Positions 33,299-42,777 are shown, counted from the first letter of the stretch. The stretch is 64,000 nt of DNA from an uncultured Clostridium sp. (GCA_946498245.1 CAMMNN010000011.1:22638-86637), one strand, 5' to 3'. Notes: generated by a model not told the origin, from the sequence alone. Made by a program: numbers and translations.

Positions 33299-33327
33299 TT
33301 GACAGAAAGTCGCAACTATTGTACAAT
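33299..33327 (+). promoter_or_regulatory. Sigma-A promoter of the CNNM/CorC gene
   Basis: TTGACA (33299-33304), 17-base spacer, TACAAT (33322-33327). About 30 bases ahead of the start codon. Confidence 0.75.
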
Positions 33328-33358
33328 CAGTACCAAAAACAAGAAGGAGTGATTTTTT

Positions 33359-34630
33359 TTGGATCCGTCGTCTGACGTCGCGATACAAAGCGTGATTATA
33401 CTCATTTTGCTGCTTTTGTCAGGATTTTTCTCATCTACAGAAACAGCGCTGACTACAGTAAACAGGATTCGGATGCGGAATCTTGCGGAGGCAGGTTCAA
33501 AGCCGGCCATGTACGTAAACAAGGTGGTGGAGGACCAGGGCAAAATGCTTTCCGCAATCCTCATTGGCAACAATATCGTAAATTTGTACGCATCTTCCAT
33601 GGTCACCACTTTGGTAACGGGACTGTGGGGCAGTAAGGTGGTAGGCGTTGCCACCGGTGTCTTAACCCTTTTGATTCTTTTGTTTGGAGAGATAACGCCA
33701 AAAACCATGGCAACCCTTTCCGCCGATTCCATTGCCTTGAAAAACGGCCGGATTATTTATTATCTGATGATTGTCCTGACTCCGGTGATTTTCATCATTA
33801 ACCACCTGTCTATGGGCGTACTTCGGCTGATGAAAATAGATCCCAATAAAAAGCAGGAGGCCATTACGGAAGACGAGCTGAGGACCATTGTGGAGGTCAG
33901 CCATGAGGAAGGGGTAATCGAAACCGAAGAAAAGAAAATGATTACCAATGTTTTCGACTTCGGGGATTCTCTGGCGAAAGACATTATGGTGCCCCGCATC
34001 AATATGGCTTTTATTGACGTAGAGGCGGATTACCAGGAATTAATTGAGAGTTTCCGGGAAAACCGGTTTACCCGTATCCCCGTATACGAAGAGACAACAG
34101 ACAATGTTATCGGCATCATCAATGTGAAGGATTTGCTGCTGCTGGAGGACTCGGAAAAGGAACATTTTTCTGTCCGTACCTATCTCCGCCAGCCCCTTTA
34201 TACCTATGAATTTAAAAAGGTGGCGGAGCTGATGGTTGAGATGCGGAAGACCTCCAATAATATCGTTATCGTTTTGGATGAATACGGCGCTACGGCGGGA
34301 TTAATTACCCTGGAAGATATGCTGGAGGAGATTGTCGGAGAAATCAGAGACGAATACGACGAGGACGAAGAAGAGATCCTTACGGAAATCTCCCCTGACG
34401 AGTATGTAGCAGAGGGTTCCATGAAGCTGGACGATTTAAATGAAAGCCTTAATGTGGATTTGCAGTCCGAAGACTACGATTCCATAGGCGGGCTGGTTAT
34501 TGGCCTTTTGGATCACCTTCCGGAAGAAGGGGAGTCCGTAGAGCATGAAGGCCTCAGGCTTGTAGTAGAAAAGATGGATAAAAACCGTATCGAAAAAATT
34601 CATATATACCGGCTGCCTGACAAAGAGTAG
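33359..34630 (+). CDS. CNNM-type transport protein with CBS pair and CorC/HlyC domain
   Basis: 423 residues from TTG 33359, the only start near AAGGAGTG. Residues about 1-180 form the DUF21/CNNM membrane domain (FSSTETALTTVNRIR at the first helix-loop, LFGEITPKT in the second), followed by EDELRTIVEVSHEEGVIE, two CBS motifs (DIMVPRINMAFID; YEETTDNVIGIINVKDLL and NIVIVLDEYGATAGLITLEDMLEEIVGEI), and a CorC/HlyC C-terminal domain (about 345-420). These proteins export or regulate Mg2+ or Co2+; CBS domains bind ATP-Mg. The 'hemolysin' name used for the family is historical. Confidence 0.88.
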   Translation: MDPSSDVAIQSVIILILLLLSGFFSSTETALTTVNRIRMRNLAEAGSKPAMYVNKVVEDQGKMLSAILIGNNIVNLYASSMVTTLVTGLWGSKVVGVATGVLTLLILLFGEITPKTMATLSADSIALKNGRIIYYLMIVLTPVIFIINHLSMGVLRLMKIDPNKKQEAITEDELRTIVEVSHEEGVIETEEKKMITNVFDFGDSLAKDIMVPRINMAFIDVEADYQELIESFRENRFTRIPVYEETTDNVIGIINVKDLLLLEDSEKEHFSVRTYLRQPLYTYEFKKVAELMVEMRKTSNNIVIVLDEYGATAGLITLEDMLEEIVGEIRDEYDEDEEEILTEISPDEYVAEGSMKLDDLNESLNVDLQSEDYDSIGGLVIGLLDHLPEEGESVEHEGLRLVVEKMDKNRIEKIHIYRLPDKE

Positions 34631-34633
34631 CCT

Positions 34634-34682
34634 GAAAAGAGCCCTTGTTCCCCAAAGACAAAGCGGGGAGCGAGGGCTTTTG
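34634..34682 (+). terminator. Intrinsic terminator after the CNNM/CorC gene
   Basis: Stem AGCCCT(t)G..CCCC with GGGG..CGAGGGCT, followed by TTTTGTG. Long and stable. Confidence 0.8.
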
Positions 34683-34717
34683 TGTCATAAGAAAGCGGCT
34701 GCCGGGGCAGCCGCGCT

Positions 34718-35077
34718 CTAGCTGGCCATGCCTCCGATGGTTCCTCCGGCGGCGCAGATTCCTAAAATCAGCAGGATTTGGCTGGTTTCGGCGGACAGGC
34801 CGCGGTTGATCAGGGAGGACATGACAAAAAGGATGATAAAGTAGCACAGCCCCACCAGAAAGCCCCAGAAAAAGCGGCGCTGACCAATGGATTTCCCGGC
34901 CAGGAAGCCGCCGAAGAAACAGGAAACAGCATAAATAATGTGGACAGCGGCGCTGACCTGGGAGGAACGGAGGCGGAACTGATACAGGGCAAAAGACAGA
35001 ATCAGGAGGAGGACTCCGGTAGCGATGTAGGAAAAAAGAAGAGAACGGAGAACAGATGCAACGGGCTTGCGGGCCAT
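34718..35077 (-). CDS. TIGR04086 family membrane protein
   Basis: 119 residues, four predicted membrane helices: LLFSYIATGVLLLILSFAL, AAVHIIYAVSCFFGGFLAG, FFWGFLVGLCYFIILFVM and ILLILGICAAGGTIGGM. The GGFLAGKSIGQRRFFWG loop is a hallmark of TIGR04086, an uncharacterised family almost confined to Clostridia and often seen near scfA, secDF and yajC. It is divergent to the SCIFF gene here. Function unknown. Confidence 0.75.
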   Translation of the reverse strand: MARKPVASVLRSLLFSYIATGVLLLILSFALYQFRLRSSQVSAAVHIIYAVSCFFGGFLAGKSIGQRRFFWGFLVGLCYFIILFVMSSLINRGLSAETSQILLILGICAAGGTIGGMAS

Positions 35078-35192
35078 AGGGCAGATACCTCTTTTCTATA
35101 AACGTTTGTCTGCTCCAGTATATTCCCGGGAAGGCCAGGTTATGACAGGCTGCCGCCCTCCTTTGGGGAAATCCGGCGGCAAAACAAAAGCC

Positions 35193-35221
35193 TTGCGAAC
35201 AAAGGCCAGTTGTGTTATAAT
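35193..35221 (+). promoter_or_regulatory. Promoter of the SCIFF operon
   Basis: TTGCGA (35193-35198), 17-base spacer, perfect TATAAT (35216-35221), about 45 bases ahead of the scfA ribosome binding site. Confidence 0.75.
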
Positions 35222-35272
35222 CGCAGAGACATTATGTACAATTTTTCATGAAAGATAGGAGGGCGTCTACGG

Positions 35273-35419
35273 ATGAAGCATGTAAAGACTTTAAATGCCA
35301 ATACATTAAAGGAGTCCATGAAGAAGGGCGGATGCGGCGAGTGCCAGACTTCCTGCCAGTCTGCCTGCAAGACATCCTGCACAGTTGGCAATCAGGCCTG
35401 CGAGAACAGCAGCCGCTAA
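35273..35419 (+). CDS. scfA: SCIFF ranthipeptide precursor
   Basis: 48 residues beginning MKHVKTLNANTLKESMKKGG, a nearly invariant leader, followed by six cysteines (21, 24, 28, 32, 36, 43) and intervening T/S/A. This is the six-cysteines-in-forty-five (SCIFF) peptide found in nearly all Clostridia (TIGR03973). The maturase joins cysteine sulfur to acceptor residues by non-alpha thioether bonds, making a ranthipeptide; these are linked to signalling or quorum-type roles. AGGAGGG lies 8 bases before ATG. Expressed from its own promoter, with a terminator before the maturase gene. Confidence 0.97.
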   Translation: MKHVKTLNANTLKESMKKGGCGECQTSCQSACKTSCTVGNQACENSSR

Positions 35420-35473
35420 GAGGGTAAGGCTGCCTTCCGGCCTAAAAAGACAGAGTGGAAGAAGCAGACGAGA

Positions 35474-35512
35474 AACCCCTACGGTCTTCCAAGAACGTAG
35501 GGGGTATTTGTG
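35474..35512 (+). terminator. Intrinsic terminator/attenuator between SCIFF and its maturase
   Basis: Stem ACCCCTACG (35475-35483) with CGTAGGGGGT (35496-35505), followed by ATTTGTGTTT. It should stop most transcripts after scfA while partial read-through supplies scfB, giving many peptides per enzyme. Confidence 0.75.
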
Positions 35513-35560
35513 TTTCAGCCCCTTTGTCCCAGGATACAGAACTAGATAAGGAGAATATCA

Positions 35561-36958
35561 GTGATTCATCAATATATAAACAACGGATACTACATTGTCA
35601 TGGATGTAAACAGCGGTTCCGTGCATTCTGTAGATCCTGTCTTTTACGATACCGTAAAAATTCTGGCGGAGGAGGCCGGGATTCCGGACATGGAAAAACC
35701 GGAAAAACTGCCTGAGAAAGCGGTCTGTCTGGTAAAAGAACGGCTGAAGGATTCCTATCCCCAGGAAGAGCTGGAAGAGGTTTTGGAAGACGTTCAGGAG
35801 CTTATTGACAGAGAGCAGTTATTTACGGAGGACATTTATAAAGAATACGTAGCGGATTTTAAAAAGCGCAAAACCGTTGTAAAGGCTCTGTGCCTGCACA
35901 TTGCTCACGATTGTAATCTGGCTTGCCGGTACTGCTTCGCAGAAGAAGGAGAGTACCACGGCCGGAGAGCTATTATGAGCTATGAGGTGGGAAAAAAGGC
36001 TCTGGATTTCCTCATTGCCAATTCCGGAAAGCGGCGGCATCTGGAAGTAGACTTTTTCGGCGGCGAGCCCCTTTTAAACTGGGACGTGGTAAAACGCCTG
36101 GTGGAGTACGGCCGTTCCCAGGAAGAAAAGCACGATAAAAAATTCCGGTTTACCCTGACGACCAACGGCGTTTTATTAAACGACGAGATCATGGAGTTCT
36201 GCAATCGGGAAATGAGCAATGTGGTTTTAAGTCTGGACGGACGCAAAGAAGTCAATGACCGGATGAGGCCCTTCCGAAACGGATCAGGCAGCTATGATCT
36301 CATTGTTCCGAAATTTCAGAAATTCGCGGAAAGCCGGGGAGAGAAGGACTACTTTGTCAGAGGAACCTTTACCCATGAAAACCTGGATTTTTCCAAAGAC
36401 GTTCTTCATTTTGCAGATTTGGGATTTCAAAAAATGTCTGTGGAACCGGTGGTAGCGGAACCTCAGGAACCCTATGCCATTAAAGAAGAGGATCTGCCGC
36501 AGATTTTGGAAGAGTACGATAAGCTGGCGGCGGAATACGTAAAGCGGCACAAAGAGGGGAAAGGCTTTACCTTTTTCCACTTTATGATAGATTTAAAACA
36601 GGGGCCCTGTGTGGCAAAGCGGCTGTCCGGATGCGGTTCCGGCACAGAATATCTGGCCGTTACGCCCTGGGGAGATCTGTATCCCTGTCACCAATTTGTC
36701 GGCAAAGAGGAATTTCTGCTGGGCAATGTAGATACAGGTGTCACCAATACAGCCCTTAGGGACGAGTTTAAGCTCTGCAATGTCTATGCCAAAGAGAAAT
36801 GCCGGAACTGCTTTGCCCGGTTTTACTGCAGCGGAGGCTGTGCGGCAAATTCTTACAATTTCCATGGCTCTATTACAGATGCCTACGATATTGGCTGCGA
36901 GATGCAGAAAAAACGAATCGAATGTGCGGTTATGATTAAAGCCGCCCTGGAGGACTGA
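35561..36958 (+). CDS. scfB: Radical SAM SCIFF maturase
   Basis: 465 residues from GTG 35561, 7 bases after AAGGAG. The N-terminal ~100 residues hold the precursor-binding part. The radical SAM cluster is C118, C122, C125 (DCNLACRYCF), followed by the GGEPLL motif. The C-terminal SPASM domain carries auxiliary cluster cysteines (e.g. SGCGSGTEYLAV, YPCHQF, CRNCFARFYCSGGCAAN, IGCEMQ). It forms the thioether crosslinks of SCIFF (TIGR03974 type). Neighbour order scfA-scfB-secDF is typical for Clostridia. Confidence 0.95.
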   Translation: MIHQYINNGYYIVMDVNSGSVHSVDPVFYDTVKILAEEAGIPDMEKPEKLPEKAVCLVKERLKDSYPQEELEEVLEDVQELIDREQLFTEDIYKEYVADFKKRKTVVKALCLHIAHDCNLACRYCFAEEGEYHGRRAIMSYEVGKKALDFLIANSGKRRHLEVDFFGGEPLLNWDVVKRLVEYGRSQEEKHDKKFRFTLTTNGVLLNDEIMEFCNREMSNVVLSLDGRKEVNDRMRPFRNGSGSYDLIVPKFQKFAESRGEKDYFVRGTFTHENLDFSKDVLHFADLGFQKMSVEPVVAEPQEPYAIKEEDLPQILEEYDKLAAEYVKRHKEGKGFTFFHFMIDLKQGPCVAKRLSGCGSGTEYLAVTPWGDLYPCHQFVGKEEFLLGNVDTGVTNTALRDEFKLCNVYAKEKCRNCFARFYCSGGCAANSYNFHGSITDAYDIGCEMQKKRIECAVMIKAALED

Positions 36959-36982
36959 GAAGGAAAAAGGAGATAATCAACC

Positions 36983-39139
36983 ATGAAAAACAGCAAAACA
37001 AAAGGGCTTTTAAGCCTGGTGCTGGCGATTGCGGCTGTGGTGGTATTCGGAATATTGGGATACTCTACCATGAACGACATTAAGCTGGGTCTGGATTTGG
37101 ACGGCGGCGTCAGCATTACCTATGAAACCGTAAAGGAAAATCCCACATCAGAAGAACTGTCGGATACCATTTATAAGCTGCAGCAGCGTGTGGAAAATTA
37201 CAGCACTGAAGCTGAAGTTTATCAGGAAGGCGGAAACCGGATTAATATCGATATTCCCGGAGTATCCGATGCCAATGCGATTCTGGAAGAGTTAGGAAAA
37301 CCGGGTTCCCTGGTGTTCTGCGATCAGAACGGAAAGACAATTCTTACGGGTGTCGACGTAAGCTCCGCCAAAGCGGGAATGTACCGGGACGATACTACAG
37401 GACTTGACGAGTATGTCGTTTCCCTGACCTTCAATCAGGAAGGCAGCACGGCATTTGCCGAGGCTACGAAAGCCAATATCGGCAATCCGATTTATATTAT
37501 TTACGACAATGAAGTGGTTTCCTCTCCCATTGTTCAGACGGAGATTACTCAGGGTTCCTGCCAGATTACCGGACTGGACTCCTATGAAACAGCGGAAAAC
37601 CTGGCTTCTACCATCCGCATCGGTTCCCTTTCCCTGGAGCTTAGAGAGCTGCGTTCCAACGTAGTAGGAGCAAAGCTGGGCCAGACGGCCATTACCACCA
37701 GCCTTCAGGCTGCTGCCGTAGGCCTTGGAATCGTAATTGTTTTCATGATCGCCGTTTATCTGATCCCCGGCGTTGCCGCATCCATTGCCCTGTGCCTCTA
37801 TGTAGGACTGATTTTAATCCTGCTTTCAGCATTTGAGATTACCTTAACTTTGCCTGGTGTTGCCGGAATTATTCTGTCCATCGGTATGGCTGTGGACGCA
37901 AACGTTATTATCTTTACCAGAATCAAAGAGGAGATTGCCGTAGGAAAGACGGTAAAATCCGCCATTAAGACTGGTTTCCAGAAGGCGCTGTCCGCTATTA
38001 TCGACGGCAACGTTACGACTCTGATTGCAGCCGTTGTTCTGTTCTGGAGAGGCTCCGGTACGGTTAAGGGCTTTGCCTCTACTCTGGCTTTGGGTATTGT
38101 TTTATCCATGTTTACAGCCCTCTTTGTGACGCGGTTCGTTTTAAACGGCCTGTATAACCTGGGCTTTGACAAAGCGAAAATGTACGGCATTAAGAAGGAA
38201 AGAACGCCTATTAATTTCCTGGGAAAGAGAAATTTCTGCTTTATTATTTCTCTGGTAGTGATCGCTGCAGGCTTTGTGGGCATGGGTATGAATAAGGCCA
38301 ATACGGGAGATATGTTTAATTACAGCCTGGATTTCAAGGGCGGTACTTCTACCAACGTTACCTTTAATGAAGATATGTCCCTGGAGCGGATTTCCACAGA
38401 AGTGGTTCCGGTAGTAGAGAGCGTTACCAATGACGCTGATACCCAGACCCAGAAGGTAGCGGGAACCAACGAAGTTATCATTAAGACCAGAGCTCTTTCT
38501 GTAGACGAAAGAGACGCTTTAAACGAGGCTCTGGCGGAAACCTTCGGCGTTGAAAAAGAAAAGATTACAGCGGAAAGCATTTCCGGAGCTGTCAGCGCGG
38601 AGATGAAGAAAGACGCAGTTTTGGCAACAGCCATTGCTACTATCTGTATGCTGATTTATATTTGGTTCCGTTTTAAGGACATCCGTTTCGCTGCCAGTGC
38701 GGTTTTGGCTCTGGTACATGACGTCCTGGTAGTAGTTACCTGCTATGCGGTGGCAAAATGGTCCGTAGGTTCCACCTTTATCGCCTGCGCTCTGACCATT
38801 GTAGGTTATTCCATTAACGCTACTATCGTTATCTTTGACCGTATCCGTGAAAATTTAAAGACCAAAGGAAATCAGTCTTTGGAGTATGTGGTTAATAACA
38901 GTATCACCCAGACCTTTACCAGAAGCATTAACACGTCTCTGACGACCTTTATTATGGTATTTGTTCTTTATATCATGGGCGTTTCCTCTATCCGGGAGTT
39001 TGCCCTGCCGCTGATGGTGGGTATCGTATGCGGAGCATATTCCTCCGTGTGCATTACCGGCGCTCTCTGGTATTTGATGACGACCCGTAAGAGCAGCAAG
39101 GCGGCTGTTCAGAAGAAAACAGTCAAAAGCGTGAAATAG
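36983..39139 (+). CDS. secDF: Fused protein translocase subunit SecDF
   Basis: 718 residues, twelve predicted membrane helices. The SecD half starts with one helix, then DIKLGLDLDGGVSITYE (D1 motif), a small P1 domain (residues about 50-240), and helices with IILSIGMAVDANVIIFTRIKEE. The SecF half begins near 415 with GKRNFCFIIS, SLDFKGGTSTNVTF, and has GYSINATIVIFDRIREN. SecDF uses the proton or sodium gradient to pull exported proteins outside. Fusion in one chain is usual in Firmicutes. Its linker between halves is short. It is co-transcribed with tgt and yajC. Confidence 0.95.
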   Translation: MKNSKTKGLLSLVLAIAAVVVFGILGYSTMNDIKLGLDLDGGVSITYETVKENPTSEELSDTIYKLQQRVENYSTEAEVYQEGGNRINIDIPGVSDANAILEELGKPGSLVFCDQNGKTILTGVDVSSAKAGMYRDDTTGLDEYVVSLTFNQEGSTAFAEATKANIGNPIYIIYDNEVVSSPIVQTEITQGSCQITGLDSYETAENLASTIRIGSLSLELRELRSNVVGAKLGQTAITTSLQAAAVGLGIVIVFMIAVYLIPGVAASIALCLYVGLILILLSAFEITLTLPGVAGIILSIGMAVDANVIIFTRIKEEIAVGKTVKSAIKTGFQKALSAIIDGNVTTLIAAVVLFWRGSGTVKGFASTLALGIVLSMFTALFVTRFVLNGLYNLGFDKAKMYGIKKERTPINFLGKRNFCFIISLVVIAAGFVGMGMNKANTGDMFNYSLDFKGGTSTNVTFNEDMSLERISTEVVPVVESVTNDADTQTQKVAGTNEVIIKTRALSVDERDALNEALAETFGVEKEKITAESISGAVSAEMKKDAVLATAIATICMLIYIWFRFKDIRFAASAVLALVHDVLVVVTCYAVAKWSVGSTFIACALTIVGYSINATIVIFDRIRENLKTKGNQSLEYVVNNSITQTFTRSINTSLTTFIMVFVLYIMGVSSIREFALPLMVGIVCGAYSSVCITGALWYLMTTRKSSKAAVQKKTVKSVK

Positions 39140-39152
39140 AAAGAGTTGGAGA

Positions 39153-40286
39153 ATGAAATATCAGATAACAGCAAAAGACGGACGGGCTAAACGGGCCGTT
39201 ATGGAAACGGTTCATGGCACCATACAGACCCCGGTGTTTATGAATGTTGGAACCGTGGGAGCTATTAAAGGGGCGGTATCTACCAATGATCTGAAAGAGA
39301 TCGGAACCCAGGTGGAGCTGTCCAACACCTACCATCTCCATGTGAGAACGGGGGATCGGCTCATTAAGGAGTTCGGCGGCCTTCATAAATTTATGAACTG
39401 GGATCGGCCTATTCTGACGGATTCCGGCGGCTTTCAGGTATTTTCCCTTACAGGCCTCAGGAAAATAAAGGAAGAGGGGGTATATTTCCAGTCCCACATT
39501 GACGGCCACAGGATTTTTATGGGGCCGGAGGAGAGTATGCAGATTCAGTCCAATCTGGCCTCCACTATTGCCATGGCTTTTGACGAGTGCCCGCCCAGCC
39601 GCGCGGATCGGAGCTATATTGAAAACAGCGTAGCCCGTACCAGCCGGTGGCTGGAACGCTGCAGGAGGGAAATGGAACGGCTGAACAGCCTGGAAGATAC
39701 CATTAACCGTCAGCAGCTTCTCTTCGGCATTAACCAGGGCGGCGTTTTAGACGACATCCGTGTGGATCATGCGAAAGAAATCGCAGCTATGGATTTGGAC
39801 GGTTACGCCATTGGCGGCCTTGCGGTGGGAGAGAGCCACGAAGAGATGTACCGTGTGCTGGACGTAACTGTTCCCCACTTGCCGGAAGAAAAGCCCACAT
39901 ACCTTATGGGAGTGGGAACGCCGGCGAATATTCTGGAAGCCGTAGACCGGGGCGTAGATTTCTTCGATTGTGTCTATCCTTCCAGAAACGGGCGCCACGG
40001 CCACGTATACACCAATCATGGGAAACTGAACCTGTTTAATTCCAAATACGAACTGGATCCCCGGCCTATCGAGGAAGGCTGCGGCTGCCCTGCATGTAAG
40101 GGCGGCTACAGCAGAGCCTATATCCGCCATCTGCTGAAGGCAAAAGAGATGCTGGGAATGCGGCTCTGTGTCTTGCATAATTTATATTTTTATAATACAA
40201 TGATGAGTGAGATTCGCGAAGCCATTGAGGAACACCGTTACGCTGAGTATAAAGAGAAGAAGCTGGCCGGTGTGACGGGCAAATAA
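39153..40286 (+). CDS. tgt: tRNA-guanine transglycosylase
   Basis: 377 residues. Exchanges G34 for preQ1 in tRNAs with GUN anticodons. Landmarks: TPVFMNVGTVGAIKG, DSGGFQVFSL (nucleophile-region Asp), FDCVYPSRNGRHGHVYT (catalytic Asp), and zinc site CGCPACKGGYSRAYIRHLL with the final His in LCVLHNLYF. Full length for the bacterial enzyme. 13 bases after secDF; the secDF-tgt-yajC cluster is common in bacteria. Confidence 0.95.
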   Translation: MKYQITAKDGRAKRAVMETVHGTIQTPVFMNVGTVGAIKGAVSTNDLKEIGTQVELSNTYHLHVRTGDRLIKEFGGLHKFMNWDRPILTDSGGFQVFSLTGLRKIKEEGVYFQSHIDGHRIFMGPEESMQIQSNLASTIAMAFDECPPSRADRSYIENSVARTSRWLERCRREMERLNSLEDTINRQQLLFGINQGGVLDDIRVDHAKEIAAMDLDGYAIGGLAVGESHEEMYRVLDVTVPHLPEEKPTYLMGVGTPANILEAVDRGVDFFDCVYPSRNGRHGHVYTNHGKLNLFNSKYELDPRPIEEGCGCPACKGGYSRAYIRHLLKAKEMLGMRLCVLHNLYFYNTMMSEIREAIEEHRYAEYKEKKLAGVTGK

Positions 40287-40309
40287 GAGAATCCAAGGAG
40301 GAAACAAAG

Positions 40310-40603
40310 ATGGAAGCGACAAACGCCATGGGAGGAATTGGCTTCTGGGTAGTCTACCTGGTTGCGATTTTTGCGCTGATGTATTTTATTGCCATCAGAC
40401 CCCAGAAGAAAGAGAAAAAGAAATTGCAGGAATTAATGGCCAGTATAGCGGTTGGAGATACCGTTCTGACCTCCAGCGGATTTTATGGAGTCATTATTGA
40501 TATGACCGACGATACCGTTATCGTAGAGTTCGGAAGCAATAAAAACTGCAGGATTCCTATGCAGAAACAGGCAATCGTACAGGTAGAAAAACCCGAAACC
40601 TAA
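40310..40603 (+). CDS. yajC: Preprotein translocase subunit YajC
   Basis: 97 residues: one N-terminal membrane helix (FWVVYLVAIFALMYFIAI) followed by RPQKKEKKKLQELMASI and a beta-rich cytosolic domain with GDTVLTSSGFYGVI and NKNCRIPMQKQAIV. Accessory subunit of SecDF. AAGGAGG is 8 bases ahead of ATG. Last gene of the operon. Confidence 0.93.
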   Translation: MEATNAMGGIGFWVVYLVAIFALMYFIAIRPQKKEKKKLQELMASIAVGDTVLTSSGFYGVIIDMTDDTVIVEFGSNKNCRIPMQKQAIVQVEKPET

Positions 40604-40618
40604 TATGTTTTTGCAAGT

Positions 40619-40668
40619 AAAAGGCGGAGCCGCCATGCGAATGAGATTCGTGTGGCAGCTCCGCCTTT
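40619..40668. terminator. Bidirectional intrinsic terminator between yajC and the aminotransferase gene
   Basis: Near-perfect long stem AAAGGCGGAGC...GCTCCGCCTTT with inner GCCA/TGGC and CGAAT/ATTCG; T-runs on both strands allow it to serve both convergent genes. Confidence 0.85.
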
Positions 40669-40699
40669 GTGCTGAGTGGCAGCTAATTATTTCCGCCTA

Positions 40700-41869
40700 T
40701 TACCTAAGTAGAATCCCGCTTTCTTTTACGGCCTTAATTGCCTGCTGGATTCCCTCTTCTCCCTGAACCATAGCCAGTCTGACGTAGCCTTCCCCAGAGG
40801 GGCCGAAGGCGCTGCCGGGAGTGACGATAACGCCTGTCTTTTCCGCCAGTTCCATGACAAAGGCTTCAGAGGAGGAAAAACCTTCCGGGATTTTAGCCCA
40901 GATAAACATGGTGGCAGCCGGTTTTTCCATGGGCCACCCAATGGAGGAGAAGCCATCGCAGATAAGGTTCCTCCGCAGCTCATAGGCCCTCCGCGTTTCT
41001 TCTACACAGGACTGATCTCCTGTGACGGCAGCAATGGCGGCCTGCTGAATGGGGAGGAACATACCGTAGTCCATATTGGATTTTAAGGTTTTTAAGCGGC
41101 TTACAACCTGGGGATTTCCAAGACAGAATCCGGCTCTGGCTCCCGCAAGGCCATAGGTTTTAGACAGGGAGTTAAATTCCACCCCTACGTCCACAGCGCC
41201 GGGGAAGCGGAGAAAACTGCCGCAGGTTTTTCCGTCAAAAACCAGTTCACTGTAAGCGTTGTCGTGTAGGACAATTATATCGTATTTTTTAGCAAAAGCA
41301 ATCAGCTCCTCATAGAAGGAGTCCGGGGCCATGGCGGTAGTAGGATTATTGGGGTAAGAAACCACCATAAGCTTTGCCTGCCGTGCAACGTCTTCCGGGA
41401 TTTCATCTAATTGAATAAGATAGCCGTTTTCCTTTTTTTGAGGCATAAAGAAAAGACGGGCGCCTGCCAGCCGGGGGCCGTCGCCGAAAACCGGATAGCA
41501 GGGATCCGGAACCAGAACCGTGTCCCCTGGATCAATAATAGTCAGGGCAATGTGGGACAGTCCTTCCTGGGATCCTAACAGAGAGCAGATCTGGGTTTCC
41601 GGATCCAGGGAGACGCCATACCGGTTTTTGTACCATTGGGCGATAGCGGACAAAAGGGAAGGCTGATCGCTGATGGCGTAAATATAATTTTTCGGTTGGG
41701 CTGCTGCTTCTGTAAGCGCTTTAATAATATGAGGAGCCGGAGGAATGTTGGGCGCTCCGATGCTCAAATCAATAACCGGTTTTCCCTGCTGGACGCGTTC
41801 TTTCCGCAACTGCGCCAGCCGGGAAAAGATCCCTTCTCCAAACTGATCCATTCTTTTTGAAAATTTCAT
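40700..41869 (-). CDS. PLP-dependent class I/II aminotransferase
   Basis: 389 residues, fold type I. PLP-binding K237 is in NSLSKTYGLAGARAGF; SYPNNPTTAM carries the cofactor-contact Asn/Pro pair; LHDNAYSEL has the Asp/Tyr pair; the substrate-carboxylate Arg is near GYVRLAM. Most like LL-diaminopimelate or alanine/aspartate aminotransferases in the Clostridia; the substrate cannot be set from sequence alone. Monocistronic. Confidence 0.8.
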   Translation of the reverse strand: MKFSKRMDQFGEGIFSRLAQLRKERVQQGKPVIDLSIGAPNIPPAPHIIKALTEAAAQPKNYIYAISDQPSLLSAIAQWYKNRYGVSLDPETQICSLLGSQEGLSHIALTIIDPGDTVLVPDPCYPVFGDGPRLAGARLFFMPQKKENGYLIQLDEIPEDVARQAKLMVVSYPNNPTTAMAPDSFYEELIAFAKKYDIIVLHDNAYSELVFDGKTCGSFLRFPGAVDVGVEFNSLSKTYGLAGARAGFCLGNPQVVSRLKTLKSNMDYGMFLPIQQAAIAAVTGDQSCVEETRRAYELRRNLICDGFSSIGWPMEKPAATMFIWAKIPEGFSSSEAFVMELAEKTGVIVTPGSAFGPSGEGYVRLAMVQGEEGIQQAIKAVKESGILLR

Positions 41870-42110
41870 AATGTAAAGCCTCCAAAATCAATATCATTCC
41901 AATTAGCCCAGAGCGTCCGCTTCTGGGAATATAAAATCCATTATAGGGCAGAAAAGAGGATTCGTCCACAAAAAAGCTGGAAAGAAGGCGGAAAAGAAGC
42001 ACCGAAAAAGAAGTTTAGCCGGATTTTACAGGGAGAAAGGTAGAAAAATGGCGGGGCTTTGTGGTAAGATACCCTGTAGAACACCGGAAGGGCAAAATCA
42101 GGAGGACATA

Positions 42111-42731
42111 ATGATAAAAAATATTGTTTTTGATATGGGAAAAGTTTTAACGGACTATGAGGCCGACGCAGTGGCCTGCCATTTTATAGAGGACGAAACG
42201 GAGCGAAAGGAAGTGGTTACCAGCGTGTTTATTTCTCCGGAATGGCTGCTGCTGGACATGGGAGTGATTCCCGAGGAAGATGCTTTAAAGCGAATGCAGG
42301 GAAGGCTGACAGGAGAACACGCAAAGGAGATGGCCGCCCTGTGTCTGGCCCATTGGCATGAGTACAATATGCGGCCTAAAAAGGAAATGGAGCCTTTGGT
42401 GAGAATGATGAAGCAGAGGGGATTTGGGATTTATTTGTGTTCTAATGCCTCTCTTCGCCTTTTGGAGTGCTATGGTCAGGTAATACCGGCTATCGACTGC
42501 TTTGACGGGATCCTCTTTTCTTCCCAGGAAAAGTGCATGAAACCCCAGAAGGAAATCTATGAGAGGCTTTTTGAAAAATTTTCCCTGATTCCCCAGGAAT
42601 GCCTTTTTATTGACGACATGGAGCTGAATATCCAGGGGGCCAGGGAATGCGGCATGGAAGGCTACTGCTTTGCCGATGGCAATGCAGGGAAACTGGAAGC
42701 ATATTTAAAGGCCCTGCCTTCTGTTTCATAA
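42111..42731 (+). CDS. HAD-family phosphatase (YihX-like)
   Basis: 206 residues from ATG 42111 with GGAGG 5 bases upstream; the frame extends to 42048 without support. Motif I is VFDMGKVLTD: nucleophile D8 present, with glycine at +2 where many HADs have the acid/base Asp, as in the YihX sugar-phosphatase group. Motif II is LCSNAS, motif III K near KCMKPQKEIYE, and motif IV FIDDMELNIQGA. Probably removes phosphate from a small sugar phosphate. Confidence 0.8.
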   Translation: MIKNIVFDMGKVLTDYEADAVACHFIEDETERKEVVTSVFISPEWLLLDMGVIPEEDALKRMQGRLTGEHAKEMAALCLAHWHEYNMRPKKEMEPLVRMMKQRGFGIYLCSNASLRLLECYGQVIPAIDCFDGILFSSQEKCMKPQKEIYERLFEKFSLIPQECLFIDDMELNIQGARECGMEGYCFADGNAGKLEAYLKALPSVS

Positions 42732-42777
42732 AAAGGCAGTTATTGACCCGGTTTGGGCCGTCATTGGCCAAGAACCA

